Both the position numbers and the translations under genes were made by a program. Of a stretch of DNA of 64,000 nucleotides, positions 35,612 to 43,928 are shown in pieces. Origin of the DNA: Luteimonas viscosa (GTDB taxonomy: Bacteria; Pseudomonadota; Gammaproteobacteria; Xanthomonadales; Xanthomonadaceae); NCBI RefSeq assembly GCF_008244685.1, contig NZ_VTFT01000001.1, forward strand, positions 289,248 to 353,247, read 5' to 3'. The notes beneath the pieces were generated by a model that did no database searches, had not been told where the DNA came from, and saw only the letters and a program-made list of their open reading frames with translations. Position 1 is the first letter of the stretch, and each line of letters opens with the position of its first letter.

Positions 35612-36561
35612 GCAGCGCGTGGTCGTGGTACGTGATCGTCCTGGTGGTGCTCAACATCGGCGGCTGCGTCTGGCTGCTGTGGTGGACCGCGCGCCGACGC
35701 CCGGGCGACCCGAAGCCGGAGGACACCAGCCACGTCTGGGACGGCGACGTCACCGAGTACAACAAGCCGTTGCCGAAGTGGTGGATCAACCTGTTCTACA
35801 TCACCATCGTCTTCAGCATCGGCTACCTGGTCTGGTTCCCCGGCTTCGGCAGCTTCGCCGGCACCAGCGGCTGGACCTCGGCCGGCGCGCACGACGCGGA
35901 AAAGGCGCGCCGCGACCGCCAGCTCGAGGAAACCTTCGGCGTCTACGCCGACCAGCCGTTCGAGCGCCTGGCGCAGGATCCGGCGGCGATGGAACTGGGC
36001 CGCTCGATCTTCGCCAACACCTGCGCAGCCTGCCACGGCTCGTCGGCCCAGGGTGCACCAGGCTACCCGAACCTGACCGACGCGACCTGGAACTGGGGCG
36101 GCGACCCGGATCGGATCCTGCAATCGGTGCTCGACGGCCGCCAGGGCGTGATGCCGCCGCTCGGCACCGTGCTCGAGGGCATCGGCGGCGACGTCGCGGT
36201 CACCCAGGCCGCCACCTACGTGCGCGCGCTGCGCTCCGAGGACATCGAGGCGACCCTGCGCTCCGACTACATGGCCGCGCGCGGCAAGAAGTACTACGAC
36301 AGCCTGTGCATCGCCTGCCACGGTCCCGACGGCAAGGGCAACCAGGACCTCGGCGCACCCGACCTGACCGTACGCAACACGCTCTATCCCAATACGCTCG
36401 ACAGCATCCGCACGACGATCATCGACGGCCGCCACGGCGTGATGCCCGCGCACCGCGACCTGCTCGGCGAAACCCGCGCGCGCCTGGTGGCGGCCTACGT
36501 CTGGTCGCTGTCGCAATCCTCCGCCACCGCTGCCGCGCAGGCCCCGCCGGAACGGCAATGA
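35608..36561 (+). CDS. ccoP: cbb3-type cytochrome c oxidase subunit III, dihaem
   Basis: 317 aa. Two N-terminal membrane helices (about 8-26 and 58-77), then two cytochrome c domains with CAACH and CIACH. It receives electrons from soluble cytochromes and hands them to CcoO. The PLPKWWINLFYITIVFSIGY segment is a CcoP hallmark. The start overlaps the ccoQ stop. Confidence 0.97.
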   Translation: MSSAWSWYVIVLVVLNIGGCVWLLWWTARRRPGDPKPEDTSHVWDGDVTEYNKPLPKWWINLFYITIVFSIGYLVWFPGFGSFAGTSGWTSAGAHDAEKARRDRQLEETFGVYADQPFERLAQDPAAMELGRSIFANTCAACHGSSAQGAPGYPNLTDATWNWGGDPDRILQSVLDGRQGVMPPLGTVLEGIGGDVAVTQAATYVRALRSEDIEATLRSDYMAARGKKYYDSLCIACHGPDGKGNQDLGAPDLTVRNTLYPNTLDSIRTTIIDGRHGVMPAHRDLLGETRARLVAAYVWSLSQSSATAAAQAPPERQ

Positions 36562-36854
36562 CCGACTTCACCGAGCCGCGTTTCGACCACCCGCCGCGCC
36601 CCATGGCGCAGCGGGTGGGTGCGATCGCATGGCCGAGCTTCTTCGCCGCGGGCGTGTGCACGATGGTGTTCTTCGCCTTCATCGATCCGATCGAACTGCG
36701 CGACATGACCTTCCCCGGAGTGCCGGTCACGCGCGAACTGGGCTACACCATCGGATTCTTCATGTTCTGGCTGGCGACGGCGTCGTCGAGCCTGTTCACC
36801 TGGATCCTGCTGCGACCGGCGAGCCGATTCAACCGGGCACTGCCGCCCGGGTGA
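36558..36854 (+). CDS. Small two-helix membrane protein in the cco operon
   Basis: 98 aa, start ATG overlapping the ccoP stop (ATGA). Two hydrophobic segments (about 24-42 and 63-86) are joined by a loop with DPIELRDMTFPGV. There is no cysteine motif, haem site or signal cleavage site. I do not recognise a named family. Its coupling to ccoP and position before ccoG point to a role in cbb3 assembly or stability. Confidence 0.8.
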   Translation: MTDFTEPRFDHPPRPMAQRVGAIAWPSFFAAGVCTMVFFAFIDPIELRDMTFPGVPVTRELGYTIGFFMFWLATASSSLFTWILLRPASRFNRALPPG

Positions 36855-37003
36855 TGGCGACGATGGCGAGGTGCCTCCGGGCCCGGTGCGCAGTGGGACA
36901 TTCTGTCGCTTTCTCCGCGCCGGGCGATCCCCATACTGGAGCGGGCCCATACGCGGGCCCTCGCTTCCAGCCACACCGGGCAACGACCGGTGGAGCCATC
37001 CAG

Positions 37004-37072
37004 ATGAACCTCCTGCCCCCGATTCCGAATACGCGCAGCCTCCCCACCCGGACCACCGGACCGGCGCGATGA
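37004..37072 (+). CDS. Possible 22-residue leader peptide overlapping the ccoG start
   Basis: MNLLPPIPNTRSLPTRTTGP then AR and TGA. The stop overlaps the ccoG ATG (ATGA), and GGTGGAG lies upstream of its ATG while ccoG itself has a poor ribosome site. It is proline-rich with a PP pair. The 36855-37003 stretch before it holds a GGGCCC-ATACGC-GGGCCC hairpin (about 36943-36960) and a CATACT that could be a -10. A speculative coding call. Confidence 0.35.
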   Translation: MNLLPPIPNTRSLPTRTTGPAR

Positions 37073-38616
37073 GCCGCGACATCCCCATCGACGTGGTCGA
37101 CGACGGCGGCAGCTCGCTTTACGTCAAGGAGCGCAAGGTCTACCCGCGCGACGTCTCCGGACCGCTCAACCGCCTGCGCGTGGCGGCCGTGGTCTGGCTG
37201 CTGGGCATGTTCTACGTGTTCCCGTGGCTGCGCTGGGACGGCCGCCAGGCGGTGCTGTTCGACCTGCCGGCACGCAAGTTCCACGTCTTCGGCCTGACCT
37301 TCTGGCCGCAGGACTTCCTGTTCCTGGCCCTGCTGCTGATCATCGCCGCGCTGGCGCTGTTCTTCTTCACCGCCCTGGCCGGCCGGCTGTTCTGCGGCTA
37401 CGCCTGCCCGCAGACGGTGTGGACCGAGGTGTTCCTGTGGATGGAACGCTGGACCGAGGGCGACCGGCCGAAGCGGATGAAGCTCGACGCCGCGCCCTGG
37501 AGTCGCGAGAAGGTGCTGCGCAAGGGGGCGAAACACACGCTGTGGCTGCTGTTCGCGCTGTGGACCGGCTTCACCTTCGTCGGCTTCTTCACCCCGATCA
37601 CCGAGCTTGGCTCGCGCCTGGCCACGTTGTCGTGGGGCGGCTGGGAAACCTTCTGGGTGCTGTTCTACGCGCTGGCCACCTGGGGCAACGCCGGGTTCCT
37701 GCGCGAACAGGTGTGCAAGTACATGTGCCCCTACGCGCGCTTCCAGAGCGCGATGTTCGACCGCAACACCCTGATCATCGCCTACGACCCGCTACGCGGG
37801 GAGCCGCGCGGGCCGCGCAAGCGTGGCCTGTCGAGCGTGCTCGAGCGCGCGCGCGGACTGCTCGACAAGGCCGCCGCCTACGACTACGTGTTCCGTGCCG
37901 GCCGGCATCCTTCCGCAGCCTCCCAGTTGGTGCACGCCAAGGGCACCATCACCTGGGACGGCGACCTGGGCGAAGTGGCGCCGCTGCCGAAGTTCGCACC
38001 CGAACAGCTGGGCGACTGCATCGACTGCACGATCTGCGTGCAGGTCTGCCCCACCGGCATCGACATCCGCAACGGGCTGCAGTACGAGTGCATCGCCTGC
38101 GGCGCCTGCATCGACGCCTGCGACGAAGTGATGGACAAGATGGGCTACCCGCACGGCCTGATCCGCTACTCGACGCAGAACGCGATCGACGGCAAGTCGA
38201 CCCGGGTGCTGCGCCCGCGCATCATCGTCTACGGCCTGCTCCTGCTCGGGTTCATGATCGCCTGGGCGGTGGGCGTGGGTACCCGCAGCGACCTGATCGT
38301 CGAGGCCCTGCGCGACCGCAACGCCCTGTACCGCGAAACCGCCGACGGCATGGTCGAGAACGACTACACGCTCAAGCTGGTGAACAAGTCCGACCGCGAC
38401 CGGACGTTCCGGGTCGCGATCGAGGCGCCGCCGGGCATCGAACTGCGCGACAATGACAGCCTCCTGCACGCCAGGGCCGGGGCGGTGGTGTCGGTGCCGG
38501 TGGTGGTGGTCTCGCGCGACGGCGCGGGCGGGCGCAACGACATCCGCTTCGTCGTCGAGGACGCCGATGGCGGCAGCCGCAAGGTGATCGACAGCAGCTT
38601 CTTCGGACCGATGTGA
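37069..38616 (+). CDS. ccoG: Cytochrome c oxidase accessory protein CcoG (RdxA/FixG)
   Basis: 515 aa. A membrane ferredoxin-like protein with helices near 40-60, 85-110 and 155-210. Cysteine groups are CGYACPQTVWTE, VCKYMCPYARFQ, and two 4Fe-4S motifs CIDCTICVQVCPTGID and CIACGACIDACDE. The C-terminal domain is immunoglobulin-like. It reduces copper for CcoN maturation. It starts the ccoGHIS cluster. Confidence 0.95.
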   Translation: MSRDIPIDVVDDGGSSLYVKERKVYPRDVSGPLNRLRVAAVVWLLGMFYVFPWLRWDGRQAVLFDLPARKFHVFGLTFWPQDFLFLALLLIIAALALFFFTALAGRLFCGYACPQTVWTEVFLWMERWTEGDRPKRMKLDAAPWSREKVLRKGAKHTLWLLFALWTGFTFVGFFTPITELGSRLATLSWGGWETFWVLFYALATWGNAGFLREQVCKYMCPYARFQSAMFDRNTLIIAYDPLRGEPRGPRKRGLSSVLERARGLLDKAAAYDYVFRAGRHPSAASQLVHAKGTITWDGDLGEVAPLPKFAPEQLGDCIDCTICVQVCPTGIDIRNGLQYECIACGACIDACDEVMDKMGYPHGLIRYSTQNAIDGKSTRVLRPRIIVYGLLLLGFMIAWAVGVGTRSDLIVEALRDRNALYRETADGMVENDYTLKLVNKSDRDRTFRVAIEAPPGIELRDNDSLLHARAGAVVSVPVVVVSRDGAGGRNDIRFVVEDADGGSRKVIDSSFFGPM

Positions 38617-39116
38617 TGAGCAATAGCGACAGGAAGCCCTGGTGGAAGATGCCGATCATGTGGCTGGTGGTCGGGCTGCCGCTGGCGTCGGTCGTGGCCG
38701 GCATCGGCCTGGTGGTGATCGCCACCCGCAGCGGCGGCGCCGACGTGGTGCGCGACGACGTCCGCCGCATCTCGCAGATCCAGACCGCCAACCTCGGGCC
38801 CGACGAGAATGCGCGCGCGCTCGGCCTGAGCGCGGTGCTGCGCGCGGACGAAGGCGTGCTGGAGGTCATTCCCGCCACCGGTGATTTCGCCCGCAAGGCC
38901 ACGCTGCATCTGGCGCTGCAGCATCCCAGCCGCGGCACTGAAGACCTCGAGCTCGACCTGCCGCCGAGCGCCACCGGCTGGCGCACCGAGCAGGCGATCG
39001 ACGACGGTCACGACTGGATCGTCGAACTCTCCGCCGCCGATGGCAGCTGGCGCCTGCACGGCCGCCTGCCCAAACAGCAGCACGCGACGCGCCTGGCCCC
39101 GTCGTTGGCGCAATAG
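38616..39116 (+). CDS. ccoH: FixH/CcoH family cbb3 assembly protein
   Basis: 166 aa from the ATG that overlaps the ccoG stop by one base (TGATG); an in-frame GTG at 38613 is possible. One N-terminal membrane helix (MWLVVGLPLASVVAGIGLVV), then a periplasmic beta-rich domain. FixH proteins associate with the cbb3 complex during assembly. Confidence 0.88.
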   Translation: MSNSDRKPWWKMPIMWLVVGLPLASVVAGIGLVVIATRSGGADVVRDDVRRISQIQTANLGPDENARALGLSAVLRADEGVLEVIPATGDFARKATLHLALQHPSRGTEDLELDLPPSATGWRTEQAIDDGHDWIVELSAADGSWRLHGRLPKQQHATRLAPSLAQ

Positions 39117-39125
39117 GCCGTCCGC

Positions 39126-41495
39126 ATGGACGCCGTGCCGGCGCCCTGCCTGCATTGTGGCGAACCTTTGCCGCAGGCCGCCGCGCATCGCGTCGTCGAT
39201 GCCGACGGCGGACGCTATTGCTGCGACGGCTGCGCCGCGGCGGCGCGCTGGATCCGGGATGCCGATCTCGGCGACTACTATCGCCTGCGCACCGCCGCCG
39301 CCGGGCGCGTCGGCAACGAACGCGTGGACCTGTCCGCCTGGGACCGCGAAGACCTGCTGCGCGAGCACGCGCACGCGATCGACGGCGGTCACCGCATCAC
39401 CCTGCTCACCGACGGCATGCGCTGCGCGGCCTGCGCCTGGCTGATCCAGAAGGCGCTGGCGCGCGAGCCGGGCGTGCGCGACGTCACCGCGAACGCCGTC
39501 ACCGGCCGCATCCGCATCGACTGGGACCCGGCACGCACGCCGCTGTCGCGGGTGCTGCAGCGGCTCGCGGCGCTGGGTTACCGGCCCTACCTCGCCGGCG
39601 GCGACGCGCGCGAGCGCGCCCGCATCGCCGAGCGCAACCGCTGGCTGTTGCGCCTGGGCGTGGCCGGGCTCGGCACCCTGCAGGCGATGATGCTGGCCGA
39701 GGCGCTGTACCTGGACTTCGACAACCAGATGCCGGCCGCCACCCGAGACTTCTTCCGCTGGATCGCGTTCCTGCTGTCGACGCCGGTGGTGTTCTATTCC
39801 GGCTGGCCGTTCCTGTCGGGCATGTGGCGGGAACTGCGCGCACGCCATGTGGGCATGGACACGCTGATCGCCACCTCCACCCTGCTGGCGTACTTCGCCA
39901 GCCTGGTCGAGACGCTCCGCGGCGGCGCGCACGTGTGGTTCGATGCCGCGGTGATGTTCGTGTTCCTGCTGCTGGCCGCGCGCATGCTCGAGCAGCGCGC
40001 GCGCAACGTCGCCAGCGCCCAGGTCGACGCGCTGGCGCGCGCGCGGCCCGCGTTCGCGACCCGCGAGACCGCCGACGGCGGCCGCGAGTCGGTGGCGCTG
40101 GCCGACCTGCGTCCCGGCGACGTGGCCTGCATCGCGGTGGGCGAACCGGTGCCCGCCGACGGCGTGCTGCTCGACGCGGAGACCTGGCTCGAGGAATCGC
40201 TGCTGACCGGCGAGCCCGGCGCGGTGCGCAAGGCACGCGGGGACCAGGTCTACGCCGGCACCGTCAACCGCGAGACGCCCGCGCGCATCCGCATCGCCTG
40301 CACCGGCGCGCAGACCCGGCTCTCGCAGCTGACCCGGATGGTCGAGGACGCGCAGGCGCATCGCCCGCGGCTGGCGCGGATGGCCGACCGGGTCGGCGGC
40401 CGTTTCGTGGTCGGCCTGCTGTTCGTCGCCGTGCTCGTCTACGCCGGATGGCGCCTTTACGATCCGTCGCGCGCGTTCGAGGTGACGCTGGCGCTGCTGG
40501 TGATCAGCTGTCCCTGCGCGCTGTCGCTGGCGGTTCCCACCGCGCTCGCGGCCGCGCATGGCGCGCTGGCGCGTGTCGGCGTGCTGGCCACGCGCGCCGA
40601 CGCGATGGAAACGCTGGCCGGCGCGACCGACATCGTGTTCGACAAGACCGGTACGCTCAGCGACGACCGTCCGGTCCTGGCGGACGTCGAGACGTTCGAC
40701 GGATTCGCCCGGGGCGACGCCCTGGCCATCGCCGCCGCGCTGGAACGCGATGCCAACCATCCGCTCGCCGCCGCGTTCGCGCATGCCGAGGCCGGACTGC
40801 CTGCGGCGGGCGTACGGGCGGTCGCCGGCCGGGGCATCGAGGGCGAGATCGCCGGGCGCGGCTGGAGACTCGGCCGCGCCGAATTCGCCTGCGACGGCGA
40901 GGACGACGGCGCGCTGTGGCTCGGCGACGGCCGGGCCGCGACGGCACGCTTCACGTTGCGCGAATCGATCCGTGCGGACGCGCCGGACGCGCTGGCCGCA
41001 TTGCGTGGACTCGGCCTGCGCATCCATCTCGCCAGCGGCGATGCCGCCGCGCCAGTGTCGTCGCTGGCGCGGGCGCTCGACATCGGCGAGGCCCATGCCC
41101 GCCAGCGTCCCGAGGACAAGCTCGCGCTGGTGCGGCGGCTGCAGTCGGAGGGCCGGATCGTGGCGATGGTCGGCGACGGCCTCAACGACGCGCCGGTGCT
41201 GGCCGGAGCCGACGTCTCGCTGGCGATGGACACCGGCGCGGCCCTGGCGCAGCGCGCGGCGGACCTGGTGATGACCGGGCCGACCCTGATGCGCATTCCC
41301 GCCGCGGTGCGACTGGCGCGCCGCAGCCGCCGCGTGATCGGCCAGAACTTCGCCTGGGCGCTGGGCTACAACCTGCTGGCGGTGCCGCTGGCGGCCGCGG
41401 GGCTGGTGACGCCGTGGATCGCGGCGCTGGGCATGGCAGGATCGTCGCTGGTGGTCACCCTGAACGCCCTGCGCCTGACCCGGAGCCCGGCATGA
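39126..41495 (+). CDS. ccoI: Copper-translocating P-type ATPase CcoI (FixI)
   Basis: 789 aa. An N-terminal Cys-rich segment (CLHCGEPL, CCDGC) is followed by a heavy-metal-associated domain with MRCAACAWL and eight helices. The ion-path motif is SCPCALSLAVPTA, the phosphorylation motif DKTGTLSDD, and the hinge GDGLNDAPVLAGADVS. It supplies copper for the CcoN active site. It overlaps ccoS by 4 bp. Confidence 0.95.
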   Translation: MDAVPAPCLHCGEPLPQAAAHRVVDADGGRYCCDGCAAAARWIRDADLGDYYRLRTAAAGRVGNERVDLSAWDREDLLREHAHAIDGGHRITLLTDGMRCAACAWLIQKALAREPGVRDVTANAVTGRIRIDWDPARTPLSRVLQRLAALGYRPYLAGGDARERARIAERNRWLLRLGVAGLGTLQAMMLAEALYLDFDNQMPAATRDFFRWIAFLLSTPVVFYSGWPFLSGMWRELRARHVGMDTLIATSTLLAYFASLVETLRGGAHVWFDAAVMFVFLLLAARMLEQRARNVASAQVDALARARPAFATRETADGGRESVALADLRPGDVACIAVGEPVPADGVLLDAETWLEESLLTGEPGAVRKARGDQVYAGTVNRETPARIRIACTGAQTRLSQLTRMVEDAQAHRPRLARMADRVGGRFVVGLLFVAVLVYAGWRLYDPSRAFEVTLALLVISCPCALSLAVPTALAAAHGALARVGVLATRADAMETLAGATDIVFDKTGTLSDDRPVLADVETFDGFARGDALAIAAALERDANHPLAAAFAHAEAGLPAAGVRAVAGRGIEGEIAGRGWRLGRAEFACDGEDDGALWLGDGRAATARFTLRESIRADAPDALAALRGLGLRIHLASGDAAAPVSSLARALDIGEAHARQRPEDKLALVRRLQSEGRIVAMVGDGLNDAPVLAGADVSLAMDTGAALAQRAADLVMTGPTLMRIPAAVRLARRSRRVIGQNFAWALGYNLLAVPLAAAGLVTPWIAALGMAGSSLVVTLNALRLTRSPA

Positions 41496-41698
41496 GGATC
41501 CTGCTGCTGCTGGTGCCGATCAGCCTGGTGCTGCTGGGGCTGGCGGTCTGGGCCTTCGTCTGGGCGGTGCGGCGCGGCCAGTTCGACGACCTCGATACGC
41601 CCGGTCTCGACATCCTCGCCGAGGACGAGGACGAGCTGCGCGAAACCCGAGCCGCGCGCGAACGCGCCGGCGCGCCCGGGACCCGCGATGCCGATTGA
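41492..41698 (+). CDS. ccoS: cbb3-type oxidase assembly protein CcoS
   Basis: 68 aa. One membrane helix (LLLLVPISLVLLGLAVWAFV), then WAVRRGQFDDLDTPG, the diagnostic CcoS motif. It is needed for cofactor insertion into CcoN. ATGA overlap with ccoI and 11-bp overlap with the TauE/SafE gene. Confidence 0.95.
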   Translation: MRILLLLVPISLVLLGLAVWAFVWAVRRGQFDDLDTPGLDILAEDEDELRETRAARERAGAPGTRDAD

Positions 41699-42410
41699 CT
41701 GGCTGGTGCTGCTGGCCGCCCTGACCAGCGGCCTGCTCGGCGGCCTGCACTGCGCCGCGATGTGCGGCGGCATCGCCACCGGCCTGTCGGCGACCGCGCC
41801 GGGCGGCGGCTGGGCCGGCGCGCTGCAGCTCAACCTCGGGCGGGTCGGCGGCTACGTGCTGGCGGGGCTGATCGTGGGCTCGTTCGGACACGGGCTGGTC
41901 ACGGTGCTGCGCGATCCCTGGATCGGTATCGGGCTGCGGGCGCTGGCCGGGGCGGCGCTGGTGGTGGTGGCGCTGCGCCTGCTGGGCGTACGCGCCCTGC
42001 CCGGCTTCCTGTCCCGCCCCGGCGCCCGTGCCTGGTCGTGGCTGCAGCCGCTGCAGCGGCGCCTGCTGCCGGCCGACACGCTGCCGCGGCGGATCGGCAT
42101 CGGCGCGCTCTGGGGCTGGCTGCCGTGCGGCCTGAGCTTCAGTCTGCTGACGGTGGCCTGGCTGCAGGCGCATCCGCGCAACAGCGCGCTGACGATGCTC
42201 GCCTTCGGCCTCGGCACCCTGCCGGTGATGCTGCCGCTGACCTGGTCGGGCCAGCGCATGGGGCGCTGGCTGCAGCGACCCGGGCTGCGGACGGGAGCCG
42301 CGCTGGTGGTACTGGCGATGGGACTGCTGACGATCGCCGCGCCCTGGCTGATGCGGGTGCCGGCGCTGCACGGCCTGCTGTCGGCCCTGGGCTGCCAGCC
42401 CCTGCCCTAG
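41688..42410 (+). CDS. TauE/SafE-type membrane protein of the cco cluster
   Basis: 240 aa, six or seven hydrophobic segments. GLLGGLHCAAMCGGIATGL carries a conserved HC-x3-C pattern, and WLPCGLSFSLL another cysteine. Such proteins sit at the end of ccoGHIS clusters across proteobacteria and are thought to help copper or thiol handling; the family name is from homology to sulfite exporters, not function. It overlaps ccoS by 11 bp. Confidence 0.88.
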   Translation: MPIDWLVLLAALTSGLLGGLHCAAMCGGIATGLSATAPGGGWAGALQLNLGRVGGYVLAGLIVGSFGHGLVTVLRDPWIGIGLRALAGAALVVVALRLLGVRALPGFLSRPGARAWSWLQPLQRRLLPADTLPRRIGIGALWGWLPCGLSFSLLTVAWLQAHPRNSALTMLAFGLGTLPVMLPLTWSGQRMGRWLQRPGLRTGAALVVLAMGLLTIAAPWLMRVPALHGLLSALGCQPLP

Positions 42411-42546
42411 GCGTGTCGCGCCCAGAGCAGGTACGGGGACAACGCGCCCGTCGCGCTCCCTCGGGGGGCACGGACCGCCCGTCCTGCCCAGGTCCGCGAG
42501 CGCCGATGTCACGCCTTCCAGCGCCCACCCGGCCGCCGGCGACGGA

Positions 42547-42960
42547 TCAGCCGGCGTCCGCGGCGCCCCCTTCGGGCCGATAGCGCGCCTGCAGGTTCGC
42601 CGCCACCCGCCGGGCCATCTCGTCGGCGAGGTGCTGCATCGCCGGATTGCCCAGTTCCGCCGTGGTGGTCGCGAACAGCGCCAGCCATCGCTCGAACATC
42701 GCCGCGTCCAGGCCCGGCAGCGCGTTGTGGCGCTGCACCGGAGCCCCGCTGAAGCGACGCGTGCCGCGCAACATCGCCGACCAGAAGTCGACCAGTTGCG
42801 CCAGGTGCGCCGGCCAGTCGTCGACATGGGTGGCGAACACCGGCCCCAGCAGCGGGTCGGCGCGCACCCGGGCGTAGAACGCGTGCACCATTCGCGTCAC
42901 CTGTTCCTCGGTACACAGGTCCGGGCCGGGCAAGGGCGATGGCGGTTCGGAGGTCGACAT
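42547..42960 (-). CDS. Group III truncated haemoglobin
   Basis: 137 aa. MVHAFYARVRADPLLGPVF, the W...HL...LVDFWSAM block and a proximal-histidine region in RHNALPGLDAAMFERW match the group III family. Likely haem-binding and involved in NO or oxygen handling, fitting its place between the cco cluster and azurin. It stands alone on the minus strand. I see no FNR box close to its start. Confidence 0.88.
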   Translation of the reverse strand: MSTSEPPSPLPGPDLCTEEQVTRMVHAFYARVRADPLLGPVFATHVDDWPAHLAQLVDFWSAMLRGTRRFSGAPVQRHNALPGLDAAMFERWLALFATTTAELGNPAMQHLADEMARRVAANLQARYRPEGGAADAG

Positions 42961-43134
42961 TGATCGGCAAGGGGTGGCGGGAGAGAAGACGCCCGGGCGA
43001 AAGCGTCAATGCACTGCGGACGGGCCGCGGCGCACCGTCGCCATCGCGCAGGCGACGCCCAACCGGCATTCAGCCCCGGGATAGCGGCTGGGCGCCGTGC
43101 AACGCTAGTCTCACATGCGGCGCATCCGCATCGG

Positions 43135-43176
43135 CTGATCCAGATCAAGGCGCCGCGCCCCGCGAACCGCGAGCAT
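43135..43176 (+). promoter_or_regulatory. FNR-type box and -10 of azurin
   Basis: CTGATCCAGATCAA (43135-43148) has one mismatch to the FNR consensus. GAGCAT (43171-43176) lies at exact class II spacing; the predicted start near 43183 leaves a 37-nt leader. Confidence 0.55.
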
Positions 43177-43219
43177 GGCGTCAACCAGAAAGACACACGA
43201 CCCAACGGAGCCCTACCCC

Positions 43220-43675
43220 ATGAACATCCGCAAATCCCTCATCGCACTGGCCCTGCTCGGTTGCGCCGGCGTGGTCCAGGCCGCCCCCAATTGCACGATC
43301 AAGCTCAAGGGCGGCGACAACATGCAGTACGACCAGAAGAGCGTCAGCGTCTCGGCCGCCTGCAAGAGCATCTCCATCGAGCTGGAGCACACCGGCAAGC
43401 TGCCGGTCGCGGCGATGGGCCACAACGTGGTGGTCACGGCCACCCCCGACGCCGACGCCGTCGCCAGGGACGGGCTCAAGGCCGGTGCCGCGGGCGGTTA
43501 CCTGCCGGCCGGCGACGCGCGCGTGCTGGCGTCGACGAAGATGATCGGCGGCGGCCAGACCGCGACCGCCTCGCTTCCCGGCAACAAGCTCAAGGCCGGC
43601 GGCGCCTACACCTTCTTCTGCTCGTTCCCCGGCCACTCCTCGCTGATGCGCGGCACGGTGGTGGTCACGCCCTGA
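43220..43675 (+). CDS. azu: Azurin
   Basis: 151 aa. Signal peptide MNIRKSLIALALLGCAGVVQ with cleavage after QAA, then a mature cupredoxin of about 129 residues. Copper ligands are the histidine in AMGHNVVV and Cys, His and Met in FFCSFPGHSSLMRGT. The structural disulfide cysteines are in NCTIKLKG and SAACKSI. A periplasmic electron carrier, and a suitable donor to NirK. The chosen start is the one that opens the signal peptide. Confidence 0.96.
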   Translation: MNIRKSLIALALLGCAGVVQAAPNCTIKLKGGDNMQYDQKSVSVSAACKSISIELEHTGKLPVAAMGHNVVVTATPDADAVARDGLKAGAAGGYLPAGDARVLASTKMIGGGQTATASLPGNKLKAGGAYTFFCSFPGHSSLMRGTVVVTP

Positions 43676-43716
43676 GGAACGGCGGCAGTCGGCCGCGACC
43701 GGTTCCACCCATCGAC

Positions 43717-43740
43717 AGGCCCGCGGATCACCGCGGGCCT
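43717..43740 (+). terminator. Terminator after azurin
   Basis: AGGCCCGCGG and CCGCGGGCCT form a perfect 10-bp stem with an ATCA loop. The T run begins 7 nt later (GTTCGCGTTTTT). Confidence 0.7.
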
Positions 43741-43750
43741 GTTCGCGTTT

Positions 43751-43780
43751 TTGGCTTGTTCCTTGCCGGCATGCGAAAAT
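43751..43780 (+). promoter_or_regulatory. Candidate tRNA-Arg promoter
   Basis: TTGGCT (43751-43756), an 18-bp spacer and GAAAAT (43775-43780), ending 11 nt before the mature tRNA, nearly the same offset as the tRNA-Ala promoter. Confidence 0.4.
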
Positions 43781-43791
43781 CGCGGCACTTG

Positions 43792-43868
43792 GCCCCCGTA
43801 GCTCAGCTGGATAGAGCGTCCCCCTCCTAAGGGGAAGGTCGTGCGTTCGAATCGCGCCGGGGGCACCA
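43792..43868 (+). tRNA. tRNA-Arg (anticodon CCT)
   Basis: 77 nt with encoded CCA. Acceptor arms GCCCCCG and CGGGGGC, D arm GCTCAGCTGGATAGAGC, anticodon stem TCCCC/GGGGA with loop CTCCTAA, and T loop TTCGAAT. It decodes AGG, a rare codon in this GC-rich genome. Confidence 0.97.
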
Positions 43869-43928
43869 CCCATGCAAGGCCATCGCCGTCCGCCCCCGCG
43901 GGCGTCGCGATGCACAGGAGTTCCCGCC

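Noticed and set aside
38364-41096. 910-codon minus-strand frame opposite ccoI
   Set aside because: Antisense composition artefact; CcoI motifs on the plus strand are complete.
14212-43675. Complete denitrification pathway
   Set aside because: No nitrate reductase or nosZ genes are present in the window; only nitrite to N2O is supported.
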